From Streptomyces sp. WZ-12 (GTDB taxonomy: Bacteria; Actinomycetota; Actinomycetes; Streptomycetales; Streptomycetaceae): a DNA stretch of 64,000 nt. The stretch covers positions 8,481,001 to 8,545,000 of the forward strand of contig NZ_CP118574.1 of the NCBI RefSeq assembly GCF_028898845.1, written 5' to 3'. A program made the position numbers and the translations under genes. Positions 1-12,582 of the stretch are shown here, in pieces. Positions within the stretch are counted from its first letter, which is position 1; each line of letters opens with the position of its first letter. Below the pieces are notes generated by a model. That model worked only from the letters and a program-made list of their open reading frames with translations. It was not told the DNA's origin and made no database searches.

Positions 1-41
1 GGGACGGGCGCGGCGGTTTCGGCGCCGCGCGCCGCCGTGGG

Positions 42-1292
42 TCACGGTGTGTCGGGCGTCGGCGTGCCGTGCTCCGGGTCGGGCGCGTCCATGTCGCGCC
101 AGATCCGGAAGAGGAACGGGCAGACGCTGATGGCCAGGCAGACCCCGCCCAGGACGTACGCGGCGGCGGCCGGCCCCATGCCGTCGAGCAGCGCGCCGGC
201 GAGCAGCAGGCCCAGCGGCATCGCCGCGTTGGCCGAGGCGCTGAAGGCGGCGAAGACCCGGCCGCGCAGGGCGAGTGGGACCCGGGCGTACTTCACCGCC
301 GCGATCACCGGGTTCACCGGCCCGTTGGCGATCATGAACAGGGAGACCAGCGGCACCAGCAGCAGCGGGTGCGGATTGAGGGCGACGACCCCGTAGACCG
401 GGGCGCCGGAGACCAGGAAGCAGACCGAGAAGGTGCGCCACCGTTGCCCGCCGCGGCTCAACCAGCCGTACAGCACGGTGCCCAGGATGCTGCCGCCGCT
501 GGCCGCGCCGATCAACACGCCCACCAGGGTGCTGTTGTGCCACACCGACACCCCGTACGCCGGCAGCAGCACCGACAGCAGGCCGCTGGTCAGCGCGTTG
601 ACCGCGGCACAGGCGGCGCCGAGGGCCAGCAGCAGCCGGTCCCGGCGGAACTGGACCGCGGTCTTGGCCAGTTCGCGCAGATAGCCGCGCGCCCCCGCGG
701 CGGCAGCGCCCTCGCCGACCGGGGCACCAGTCACCAACAGGCCGACCAGCAGCGCCGACACGATCAGCGCGGTGCCGTCGGCGATCAGCACCGAGGTGGG
801 CCCGACCAGCGCGATCAACACCCCGCCGAGCGGCGCGCCGAGCAGGTCCCCGGTGCGCAGCGCCGTCTCCTCGGCGCTGGTCGCGCGCTCGACCCGGATG
901 CCGGTGGCGCCGATCACGGCGGGCAGCAGCACCTGCTTGGCACTGCGCGCGGGGGCCCGGCTCGCGCCGACCATGAAGACCAGCCCGACGAGCACCGGCA
1001 GCGACAGCACCCCCAGCGCGTCCGCCAGCGGGATCGCCAGCACCGCCAGACAAGTGCACAGGTCGGCCAGTACGCTGCCGCGCCGGGCCCCGTACCGGTC
1101 CACCAAAGGGCCCGCGCACAGCAGCGACAGCACCAGGCCGAGCGTCTCCGCGGCGGCGACCAGCCCGGTCTGGGTGCCGCTGCCCGTCCGGACCAGGACG
1201 AACCACGGCACCGCGATCAGCGTCATGGTGGCCCCGAGCGAGGACGCACCGCTCGCGACCACCAGCGCGGTCAGCGGCATGCTGCGGAACAC
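42..1292 (-). CDS. MFS transporter, 12-TM drug-efflux type
   Basis: This 416-residue membrane protein has the alternating hydrophobic segments of a 12-helix major facilitator, with the loop motif DRYGARRG (about residues 65-72) typical of motif A between TM2 and TM3. It resembles EntS-like exporters of small molecules. The start is GTG at 1292 with GGGGAG five bases upstream. It lies two genes from the 4-aminophenylalanine operon, reading away from it, so export of that product (or self-resistance) is a reasonable inference. The substrate cannot be read from sequence. It is divergent from the acetyltransferase at 1416. Confidence 0.88.
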   Translation of the reverse strand: MFRSMPLTALVVASGASSLGATMTLIAVPWFVLVRTGSGTQTGLVAAAETLGLVLSLLCAGPLVDRYGARRGSVLADLCTCLAVLAIPLADALGVLSLPVLVGLVFMVGASRAPARSAKQVLLPAVIGATGIRVERATSAEETALRTGDLLGAPLGGVLIALVGPTSVLIADGTALIVSALLVGLLVTGAPVGEGAAAAGARGYLRELAKTAVQFRRDRLLLALGAACAAVNALTSGLLSVLLPAYGVSVWHNSTLVGVLIGAASGGSILGTVLYGWLSRGGQRWRTFSVCFLVSGAPVYGVVALNPHPLLLVPLVSLFMIANGPVNPVIAAVKYARVPLALRGRVFAAFSASANAAMPLGLLLAGALLDGMGPAAAAYVLGGVCLAISVCPFLFRIWRDMDAPDPEHGTPTPDTP

Positions 1293-1415
1293 CGGAACTC
1301 CCCCTGGAACGCCCCTCGTCGCAGCTCCCGCCGGACGGTGCTGTCGGGACTGCTAGCATCCTCGAACTGTTCATCGCGCGATAACCGGAACCCGTCACCG
1401 TGGAGCCGCCGCATC

Positions 1416-2003
<588 letters not shown>

Positions 2004-2047
2004 CTCGTCCCGCGCCGGGCCATTGACGGCCCGGCGTCCGCCGGCGG

Positions 2048-3727
2048 TCAGCCGACGTCCAGGGTCCAGGCGACCGCGTCGGTGTCGCAGGCGCGCAGAT
2101 AGCCCGCCAGTTCCGCGTACTTGGCGCGGAGCTGCCGCTTGAGCACCTTGCCGGTCACTCCCTGAGGGAAATCGGCGTCCGTGCGCGCCAGTTCCAGCAC
2201 GGACAGCTCCTGGTGGCCGGCCTCGCGCAGTACCTTGTTGGCCGAGGCGAGCACCGTCTCGGGGCGGGGTCGGGCCTCGCCGGTGGTGACCACCGCCACC
2301 AGCACGTTCATGCCGTCGAGGCAGCCACCGACCACGGCGCAGTCCGCGAGCACCGGGAGCTCGTTGAGCAGGAACTCCTCCATGTGGACCGAGTGCGCGA
2401 TGCCCTCGGCGGTCTCGACCGCGTCCACGGCACGGTCCAGTTGGTAGAAGTACCCGGCCTCGTCCTGGTAGGCGAGGTCGCCGGAGAGCCAGTACCCGGA
2501 GAGCCGGCTGCGGTAGGTGGTGTCGGAGTCGTTCCAGTAACCGGCGGTGACGGTCGGGCCGCTGACGCCCAGCAGCCCCACCTCCCCGGCGGTGGCCCGG
2601 GTGCCGTCCCGGCGCAGCACCACGACCTCGGACAGCGCGTCCGGGCGGCCGATGCAGCGGTCGTTGCGCTGCGAGCTGAGCGAGCGGGGGTGCACCATGA
2701 CGCCCCAGCCCAACTCGGTGGCGCCGAAGCGGTCGTAGAAGACGGCGGAGGGGAGTCCCGGGTCGCGGCGGCCCAGGATCGTTTTCAGGTGGGCCTCGTG
2801 GATGGCGTCGCCCATCGTCACCCAGCTGTCCACCGAGTCGAGCGCGCCGGGCTGGGCCTCGATCTCGGCCAGCTCCGCGAAGGCGTGCGAGAAGGCCATC
2901 ACGGTGGTGGGGCGGTGCGCGCCGATCGCCGCCACGAGTTCGGCGCCGCTGGGGTCGTAGAGGGCCACCATCGGCGTGCCGGCCAGCAGCGCGTAGTTGA
3001 CGTACACCACGGAGCCCAGGTGCGACTGCGGCTGCGCCGCCATCATCAGCTCGTGCGGCTCGTCGGTGGCGTGGGTGAGCCGGAAGCGCGGCCCGGCCAC
3101 ACTGGAGGCGTGGGTCTGCACCACCGGCTTCGGCACGCCCGTCGTACCGGAGGAGTGCAGGATCGAGACCGGGTCCTCCGGCGCGTGCCGGAACCGCGCC
3201 CGGTCCGGGAGTTCGGCGGCCTCCGGCGCCGGCACGTCCTCGGCCAGCTCCGTCCAGCGCGGGCCCGGCAGCCGTGCCAGGTCCTCGCCCAGGGCCGCGA
3301 GGCGGGCGCGCGTGGTGTAGAGGCCGACCGGATCGGTACGGCGGATCAGCGCGAGGGCCGCCTCGCGCGGGGCCTTGCTGTTGATCAGTACCGCGATCGC
3401 CCCGATGCGCACCAGTGCGTGCAGGTGCACCGAGTAGGCGAAGGAGTCCGTGAGGTGGACCGCGACCCGGTCGCGGGGTCGTACGCCCCTGTCGAGATAC
3501 CACACCGACCAGCTCTGTACGAGCCGGTCGAGCTCGCGGAGGCTGAACTCGCTGCGGAGGGTGCCCTCGCAGGTCGCCAGCGGGCGGGCACAGGTGAGGA
3601 ACGGGAGGTCGGGGGCCGGGCTGTGGGCCAGCGCAGACTCCAGCACATTGCCACCGCCCAGGCCGGGATCGGCGGCCAGCCTGGCCCGGAGACCGGCGGG
3701 CAGGAGGGTGCGCGCGGACAAGGTCAT
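2048..3727 (-). CDS. AMP-dependent synthetase/ligase (ANL superfamily)
   Basis: 559 residues. The adenylation signatures are in order: ILHSSGTTGVPKPV (A3, P-loop), the A5-type FYDRFGATELGW, the A7-type YWLSGDLAYQDEAGYFYQLDR, and the C-terminal TGKVLKRQL with its adenylation lysine. It activates a carboxylic acid as acyl-AMP and probably as acyl-CoA or acyl-ACP. The start chosen is ATG 3727 (protein MTLSARTLL); an in-frame extension to 3829 has no ribosome site. It is divergent from papB across about 200 bp, so it may feed the acyl donor for the alpha-oxoamine synthase at 7283. The substrate is not predictable by eye. Confidence 0.9.
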   Translation of the reverse strand: MTLSARTLLPAGLRARLAADPGLGGGNVLESALAHSPAPDLPFLTCARPLATCEGTLRSEFSLRELDRLVQSWSVWYLDRGVRPRDRVAVHLTDSFAYSVHLHALVRIGAIAVLINSKAPREAALALIRRTDPVGLYTTRARLAALGEDLARLPGPRWTELAEDVPAPEAAELPDRARFRHAPEDPVSILHSSGTTGVPKPVVQTHASSVAGPRFRLTHATDEPHELMMAAQPQSHLGSVVYVNYALLAGTPMVALYDPSGAELVAAIGAHRPTTVMAFSHAFAELAEIEAQPGALDSVDSWVTMGDAIHEAHLKTILGRRDPGLPSAVFYDRFGATELGWGVMVHPRSLSSQRNDRCIGRPDALSEVVVLRRDGTRATAGEVGLLGVSGPTVTAGYWNDSDTTYRSRLSGYWLSGDLAYQDEAGYFYQLDRAVDAVETAEGIAHSVHMEEFLLNELPVLADCAVVGGCLDGMNVLVAVVTTGEARPRPETVLASANKVLREAGHQELSVLELARTDADFPQGVTGKVLKRQLRAKYAELAGYLRACDTDAVAWTLDVG

Positions 3728-3927
3728 CGATGAGCCCTTCCATGTCGGTGCCGACAACGACCGTATGCCTGGCGGCGGTTGGCGCACCACGACTCTCTTG
3801 CGCAGGGCGTGCGGCGATTGTTGCGCCACGCCACGTTTCTTGCCCTGCTACCCGCCGCGGGCCCGTCGTCGGCGGACCGACGGGTACACCTGGGAGGGCC
3901 CTGCCGACCAAGCACGAGGAGACCCCG
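3728..3927. promoter_or_regulatory. divergent control region, ligase / papB operon
   Basis: Two operons start from this 200-bp stretch. It contains an inverted repeat CCCGTCG-N9-CGACGGG at 3862-3884, about 44 bp before the papB start, which could be a regulator site. papB has a clear AGGAGA ribosome site at 3916-3921. No convincing -35/-10 pair was identified. Confidence 0.35.
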
Positions 3928-4236
3928 GTGGCGACGACGGAGCCGACCCAGCCCGAACGACAACTCGCGGACCTGCGCGCCGAGTTGGACGCACTCGATG
4001 CGCGGCTGCTCGACGTGGTGCGCGAGCGCATCGAGGTGTGCGTGCGGATCGCGCACCACAAGTCCGCGCACGGCGTGCCGATGATGCAGCCGCACCGCAT
4101 CGGCGTCGTCCAGGAGCGCGCCGCGCGCTACGGCGAGCGCCACGGCGTCGATCAGGAGTTCCTGCGCCGGCTCTACGACCTGATCATCGAGGAGACCTGT
4201 CGGGTCGAGGACCTCGTCATGGGCAACAGGCCCTAG
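3928..4236 (+). CDS. papB: 4-amino-4-deoxychorismate mutase (chorismate mutase fold)
   Basis: 102 residues, the size of an AroQ-type single-domain mutase. It has the helical pattern LADLRAELDALDARLLDVVRERIEVCVRIAHHKSAHGVPMM, with the usual Arg and Lys contacts, then Q-R-RAARYGERHGVDQEFLRRLYDLIIEETCRVED. In pap-type operons this enzyme rearranges 4-amino-4-deoxychorismate to 4-amino-4-deoxyprephenate. The assignment over ordinary chorismate mutase rests on the neighbours papA and papC. The start is GTG 3928 behind AGGAGA; the same frame is open from 3730 but that part has no family similarity. Confidence 0.88.
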   Translation: MATTEPTQPERQLADLRAELDALDARLLDVVRERIEVCVRIAHHKSAHGVPMMQPHRIGVVQERAARYGERHGVDQEFLRRLYDLIIEETCRVEDLVMGNRP

Positions 4237-7282
<3,046 letters not shown>

Positions 7283-7286
<4 letters not shown>

Positions 7287-8530
7287 CCGAGCCACCCACG
7301 TCCACCCGCCCCGCCAACTGGGTCGACTCCCGCATCAGCCGGACCTCCGACGCACTGGACCGCGCCTTCGACGAGGGACTGACCGGCCACGTGGTCACCG
7401 GCCACCGGGGTAAGCGGGTCACCCTGGAGGACGGCAGCGAGGCGCTGGAGTTCGTCTCCTGCTCCTACCTCGGGCTGGAGGAGCACCCGGCGCTGGTCGG
7501 TGCCGCCGAGGAGGCGCTGCGTCGTTTCGGTGTGCACCTGTCCACCTCGCGCAACCGGATGCGTCCGCACTACCTCGGCGAGTTGGAGGAACTGCTCGCC
7601 ACCATCTACCGCGGCAACCGGGCGGTCGCCTTCACCTCCGTGGGCACCGTCCACCTGGGGCTGCTGCCGCTGCTGGGCGCCGGCGCGCTGCCCAGCTACC
7701 CGGTCGCGCCCGCCGGGGTGGTGTTCCTCCTGGACCGCACCGCGCACTCCTCGATGCAGGTGCTGCGCGGCGTACTGGGCCAGATCGGGCCGACCCGACG
7801 CTTCGACGTCGAGACCCCCGGCTCCCTGGAGACGGCCCTGCGCGAGAGCACGCAGGACGGCCGGACCCCCGTCGTGCTGATCGACGGCGTCGGTTCGATG
7901 GGCGGCCTGATCGACGTGACCGGTGTGCGGGCCGCGCTGGAACCCTACGGCGGACACCTCTACATCGACGACGCGCACGGGATCTCCATCGCGGGCCGGT
8001 ACGGCGCCGGTTACGCCTTCGACGCCTTCGGCGACCAGCTTCCGCCGCACGTGGTGATCGCCGGCTCGATGTCCAAGGCGTTCGGCGGCTCCGGCGGGTT
8101 CGCGCTGGTGCCCGACGAGGCGGACGTGCGGGTACTGCGGAAGTTCGCCAACCCGCTGGTGTTCGGCCACTCCCTCATGCTGCCGCTGCTGGCAGCGAAC
8201 GTGGCCTCGGCGCGGCTGCACCTGGACGGCGAGGTCGCCGCGCTCCAGGAGCGGCTGTGGCGCAACGCCGACGCCTTCGACGCCCTGACCGGCGGGCGGC
8301 TGGTCAACGCGGGCCTGCGCTCCCCGGTCCGCGGGGCCGCGTTCCCGACCGAGGAGGCGGCGTTCCGCACGGCGGCCGCGCTGAAGGAGGCCGGCGTGCT
8401 GATCCTGCCCGCCTTCTTCCCCACCGTCGCCAGGGGCACCGGGCTCGTCCGCTTCGCCCTCTCCTCCCTCCACGAGCCCGAACACCTGGAAACCGCCGCG
8501 AAGATCCTCGAAGGGATGGTGACCGGATGA
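7283..8530 (+). CDS. alpha-oxoamine synthase (AONS/KBL/SPT family, PLP)
   Basis: 415 residues of fold-type I PLP enzyme. Key parts are the DDAHGIS aspartate/histidine segment and the Schiff-base lysine in SMSKAFGGSGGF, both as in 8-amino-7-oxononanoate synthase and serine palmitoyltransferase. Such enzymes condense an amino acid with an acyl thioester, losing CO2, to give an alpha-aminoketone. It is coupled to papC by an ATGA overlap, so the likely amino acid is 4-aminophenylalanine or its N-methyl form. It is not biotin synthesis: no bioA, bioB or bioD genes are near. The acyl partner is unknown; acetyl-CoA or a product of the ligase at 2048 are candidates. Confidence 0.87.
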
Positions 8531-9399
8531 GCACCCGGGCACGCACCCTCGCCACCGTCCTGGACGACGCGACGCGGACGCTCGCCGCCGCCGGGATGTG
8601 GGCACCGCGCGAGGACGCCGAGAAACTCCTCGCCCACGCCGTACGGCAACGGGCCGGCGTGCCGCTGCCGGACGACCTGCCGGTCGACGACGCGGTGTTC
8701 GCGCGGCTCGGGGAACTCCTCGCCCGCCGGGCGGCCCACGAGCCGGTGGAGTACCTCACCGGACGCGCGACCCTCGGCGGCATCGAAGTCGCCGTCGGGC
8801 CAGGGGTCTTCATCCCCCGCAGGCACACCGAGCCGCTGCTCGCCTGGGGCCTGGAGGTGCTGCGGGACGTGGCAAAACCGCTGGCCGTCGATCTGTGCAC
8901 CGGTTCGGCGGCGATCGCGCTCGCCGTCGCGCACGCCCGGCCGGAGGCGGCGGTGCACGCGGTGGAACTCGACCCGACGGCGCTGGAGTGGGCCCGCCGC
9001 AACGCCGACCGGCAGGCCGAGCAGGGCGACACCCCGATCCACCTGCACACCGCCGACGTCACCGACCCGGCGTTGCTCCGCGACCTCGACGGCTCGGTCG
9101 ATCTGCTCCTGGCCAATCCGCCCTTCGTCGTCGAGGGCCGTGAACTGCCCCCCGAGTGGCAGCAGCACCAGCCCTGGCCGGCGCTGTTCTCGGGGACGGA
9201 CGGGCTGGTGGTCATCCGCGCGGTGGTCACCGCGGCCACCCGACTGCTGCGCCCCGGCGGGGGCGTCGCCATCGAGCACGACGACGACCAGGCCGAGCCC
9301 GTGATGACGCTACTGCGCGCGCAGGGCGTCTTCACCGAGATCGACTTCGGCGTGGACCACGGGGGCTCGCCCCGCTACACGACCGCCCGCAGAAAGTGA
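8527..9399 (+). CDS. PrmC/HemK-type SAM methyltransferase
   Basis: 290 residues. An N-terminal helical domain (about 1-85) includes EYLTGRATLGGIEVAVGPGVFIPR, the PrmC hallmark. The SAM domain has VDLCTGSAAIALAV (motif I) and LLLANPPFV, an NPPF variant of the NPPY motif that methylates amide or aryl nitrogens. PrmC proper modifies release-factor glutamine, but this copy is translationally coupled (ATGA overlap) to a PAPA operon and matches the size of PapM (about 292 residues), the pristinamycin enzyme that N-methylates 4-aminophenylalanine. Arylamine N-methylation is therefore my preferred role. That PapM belongs to the same family is from memory. Confidence 0.78.
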   Translation: MSTRARTLATVLDDATRTLAAAGMWAPREDAEKLLAHAVRQRAGVPLPDDLPVDDAVFARLGELLARRAAHEPVEYLTGRATLGGIEVAVGPGVFIPRRHTEPLLAWGLEVLRDVAKPLAVDLCTGSAAIALAVAHARPEAAVHAVELDPTALEWARRNADRQAEQGDTPIHLHTADVTDPALLRDLDGSVDLLLANPPFVVEGRELPPEWQQHQPWPALFSGTDGLVVIRAVVTAATRLLRPGGGVAIEHDDDQAEPVMTLLRAQGVFTEIDFGVDHGGSPRYTTARRK

Positions 9400-9411
9400 C
9401 GAGGAGCACGC

Positions 9412-12400
9412 ATGGAACAGGAGCCGCCACGGGGCAGGTCACGCCGCCGCGTCCTGCAGGAGGGCGGTGGCCTCCTCGCCGCCGCCGGGCTGCTGGGGCT
9501 GGCGCCCGGCGTCCCGACGGCAGCGGCCACGCCGGCCGGCCGGGCCGTCGGTGACCACGGTGAGCACGGCGCAGACGGTGAACGGTCCATCACCATAAGG
9601 GAGAACGCCAACCTCGGCGTCGCCGCCGCCCCCGACGGCCGCCGGCTGGCGGTGGACGTGGCGGGCGGCATCTGGGTGCTGCCCGCCACCGGCGGCCGGG
9701 CCCGGCGGATCACGCCGTTGAACCACGACGCCACCCGGCCCCACTGGTCGCCGGACGGCACCCGGATCGTCTTCCAGTCCTTCCGGGACGGCGTCTACCA
9801 GGTCTGGTCGCTGCGGCCGGACGGCACCGACCTGCGGCAGCACACCAGCGGCGCCGGCTACGACCTGGAGCCGCGGTGGTCCCCGGACGGACGGCGGATC
9901 GCCTTCGCCTCCGACCGCGGCAACCGCAGCCGGATCTGGGTACTGGACGTGGCCGACGGCGCGCTGCGGGCGGTCACCGAAGCCGACACCGTGCACGCGG
10001 CCCCGGCCTGGTCGCCCGACGGCACCCGGCTCGCCTACGTGGTCGGCGGCACCGTCATCGAGGCGGTGGACCTGGGCTCGATGCGGCGCACCCGGCTCGC
10101 CGCCGCACCGGGCGAGGCGCAGCTCTACTCGCCCGTCTACCTCCCCGACGGCGGAGCGGTCAGCTACGTCCAGGCGGACGGCGGCGAGACCGTGCTGAAG
10201 GTGGCCGACCGCACCGTGGTCGCCGGCGAGGACCTGCCGCCGCTGCCGGTGTCGTGGACCTCCGCGACCACGTTCGTCCACACCGCCGGCGGCCGGATCC
10301 GCCGCGGCACGGTGAACGGGCCGTCCCAGGACGTCCCGTTCACCGCCGAACTGCCGCTCGCCATCCGCCGGTACCGCCGCACGCCCCGCGACCTGACCTC
10401 GGACGCACCGCGCCGGGCCAAGGGCATCGCGGACCCGGTGCTCTCCCGCGACGGCCGACAGATCGCCTTCCGCGCGCTCAACGCCCTGTGGCTGTTGCCC
10501 GTCGGCGGCCGCCCCCGCAAGCTCCTCGACGACGGCTACTTCCACGCGGACCCGGACTTCACGCCGGACGGCCGCTGGCTGGTCTACGTCAGCGACCGCG
10601 CGGGCACCGCGCACCTGTGGCGGCTCGACCTGGCGTCCGGGCACACCGAGCGGCTCACCGATCTGCCCAACGGGCAGCTGACGCCGCGGGTCTCGCCCGA
10701 CGGCACCCGGATCGCCTACCAGGACGAGTCGGGTGCCCTGTGGGTGCTGGACGTGGCCAAGGGCGCCACCCGCCAGGTGCTGCCCTCGCTCTACCAGCCG
10801 GGCCGGCCGGCCTGGTCGCCGGACGGGACCAAGCTCGTGCTGTCCGCGCTGCGGCCCTACTCGCGGCGCACCGAGACCGGCCACAACCAGGTGCTCACCG
10901 TGGACCTGGCCACCGGCGCGGTGCGCTACCAACCGATCGCGCCGGACCGCTCGTTGGCCACCCGCGGTGGCGACGGTCCGCTGTGGACCCCGGACGGCAA
11001 GCACCTGGTCTTTGGGGCGGAGAGCCTCGCGTGGCGGGCCCCGGTGGCCGCCGACGGCACCCTCACCGGCCCGCTGGTCGCGCTCACCTCGGAGGTCACC
11101 GACTCACTGTCGCTCAGCGGCGACGGCCGCGTCCTGCTCTACCTGTCCAACGGGCTGCTGCGCACGGTCGGCCTCGACGGGGGCACCGCGTGCACCGTCA
11201 CCGCCGACCTCACCTACCGCCCGGCCCGGGTCAGCGAGCCCGTCGTCGTACGGGCCGGTGCCCTGTGGGACGGCACCTCCGAGCAACTGCGCCCCGCCAC
11301 GGACGTGGTGGTACGGGACGGACGCATCGAGGCCGTCACCCCGCGCTCGGCCGGCGCGCGGGGCGCGCACGTGGTGGACGCCTCGCACCTGACCGTGCTG
11401 CCCGGCCTGATCGACACGCACAACCACTGGAACATGCGCGGCAAGCAGTGGGGCGACCGCCAGGGCCGGCTCTGGCTCGCCTACGGCGTGACCACCAGCC
11501 GGTCGCCCGGCGACCCCGCCTACCAGATGGTCGAGAACCGGGAGGCGATGGCGGCCGGTACCCGGGTCGGCCCCCGGTACCTGGGCTCCGGGGAAGCGCT
11601 CGACGGCACCCGGGCGTCGTACAACTGCATGCGCACCACGATGTCCGCGGAGCAGTTGGAGCGGGAGCTGGACCGCGCGGAGGGGCTGGAGTACGACCTG
11701 CTCAAGTCCTATATGCGGCTGTCGCCCGGGCACGAACAGCGGGTGGTGCGCCGGGCCCACGCCATGGGCGTCCCGGTCACCTCGCACTATCTCTACCCGG
11801 CCGCCCACACCGGTCTCGACGGGATGGAACACCCCGGCGGCGGGCACCGACTGGGCTACTCCCGCACCCTGAGCTTCGCGGGCGTCCACATGGCGCAGGA
11901 CGCCGTGGAGGTGCTGGCGGCGAGTGGGATGTGGGTCTCCTCCACGACCATCTTCGCCGCCGAACTCTTCGTCGGCGACCGGTCGTTGATCGACGACGAG
12001 CGCACCCGGGTGCTGTATCCCGACTGGGAGTACCGGCGTCTGGTGGCGAAGGCCGACGGCGCCCGGAACCCCGGGCCGGAGACCGACCTCAACCGCCGGC
12101 TGACCAGGGGCATGGTGGACGCCCTGCTCCGGGTGCAGCGGGCCGGCGGACTGGTGGTGTGCGGCACGGACGCCCCGCTGGACGACATCGGCATCAGCAT
12201 CCACCAGAACCTGCGGGCACTGGTGAAGTACGGCTTCACCCCACACCAGGCCCTGCGCACCGCCACCGGCAACGCCGCCCGCGCGCTGGGCTACGGGGAC
12301 CTGCTGGGCGCGGTGGAGCCCGGCCGGATCGCCGACCTGATCGCCGTCGAGGGCGACCCGCTGACCGACATCGCCGCCACCGCCGCGGTCCGCACGGTCA

Positions 12401-12582
12401 TGGTCGGCGGGGTGGCCCGCTCCGTGTCCGAGATCCTCGCCCCGTTCCGGCGGTCCGCGGTACGCGCCGCCGGGCCCTCCGATGCCGTGACGGTGCGGCC
12501 GGCGGCACCGTCCGCCGCCCACGATCCGCGCCACTACTGGCACCAGCCGGAGTGGAGCCGCAAGGGCTGCTGCCGGCCCTGA
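9412..12582 (+). CDS. Tat-exported TolB-like beta-propeller + amidohydrolase fusion
   Basis: 1056 residues. The N-terminus has a twin-arginine signal (SRRRVLQ then a hydrophobic run ending in an AAA-rich cleavage zone near residue 40). About 60-600 holds repeated WSPDG-R-I-F-S blades of a TolB/WD40-like propeller. From about 620 comes an amidohydrolase of the imidazolonepropionase/prolidase type: PGLIDTHNHWN (metal His near 670-672), later HYLYPAAHTGLDGMEH, CGTDAPLD and the C-terminal GRIADLIAVEGDP strap. It hydrolyses an amide or cyclic amide outside the membrane. It is 12 bp behind the methyltransferase with GAGGAG, so it belongs to the operon; extracellular maturation or detoxification of the product is an inference. 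Confidence 0.9.
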   Translation: MEQEPPRGRSRRRVLQEGGGLLAAAGLLGLAPGVPTAAATPAGRAVGDHGEHGADGERSITIRENANLGVAAAPDGRRLAVDVAGGIWVLPATGGRARRITPLNHDATRPHWSPDGTRIVFQSFRDGVYQVWSLRPDGTDLRQHTSGAGYDLEPRWSPDGRRIAFASDRGNRSRIWVLDVADGALRAVTEADTVHAAPAWSPDGTRLAYVVGGTVIEAVDLGSMRRTRLAAAPGEAQLYSPVYLPDGGAVSYVQADGGETVLKVADRTVVAGEDLPPLPVSWTSATTFVHTAGGRIRRGTVNGPSQDVPFTAELPLAIRRYRRTPRDLTSDAPRRAKGIADPVLSRDGRQIAFRALNALWLLPVGGRPRKLLDDGYFHADPDFTPDGRWLVYVSDRAGTAHLWRLDLASGHTERLTDLPNGQLTPRVSPDGTRIAYQDESGALWVLDVAKGATRQVLPSLYQPGRPAWSPDGTKLVLSALRPYSRRTETGHNQVLTVDLATGAVRYQPIAPDRSLATRGGDGPLWTPDGKHLVFGAESLAWRAPVAADGTLTGPLVALTSEVTDSLSLSGDGRVLLYLSNGLLRTVGLDGGTACTVTADLTYRPARVSEPVVVRAGALWDGTSEQLRPATDVVVRDGRIEAVTPRSAGARGAHVVDASHLTVLPGLIDTHNHWNMRGKQWGDRQGRLWLAYGVTTSRSPGDPAYQMVENREAMAAGTRVGPRYLGSGEALDGTRASYNCMRTTMSAEQLERELDRAEGLEYDLLKSYMRLSPGHEQRVVRRAHAMGVPVTSHYLYPAAHTGLDGMEHPGGGHRLGYSRTLSFAGVHMAQDAVEVLAASGMWVSSTTIFAAELFVGDRSLIDDERTRVLYPDWEYRRLVAKADGARNPGPETDLNRRLTRGMVDALLRVQRAGGLVVCGTDAPLDDIGISIHQNLRALVKYGFTPHQALRTATGNAARALGYGDLLGAVEPGRIADLIAVEGDPLTDIAATAAVRTVMVGGVARSVSEILAPFRRSAVRAAGPSDAVTVRPAAPSAAHDPRHYWHQPEWSRKGCCRP

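Noticed and set aside
1373..1382. ATCGCGCGAT palindrome between MFS and GNAT genes
   Set aside because: Ten-base self-complementary GC-rich words are common by chance at this base composition.
69..1415. Long plus-strand open frame in front of the GNAT gene
   Set aside because: It is antisense to the MFS gene, is rich in Arg/Gln/Gly from high-GC shadow coding, and has no family similarity; only the part from 1416 is real.
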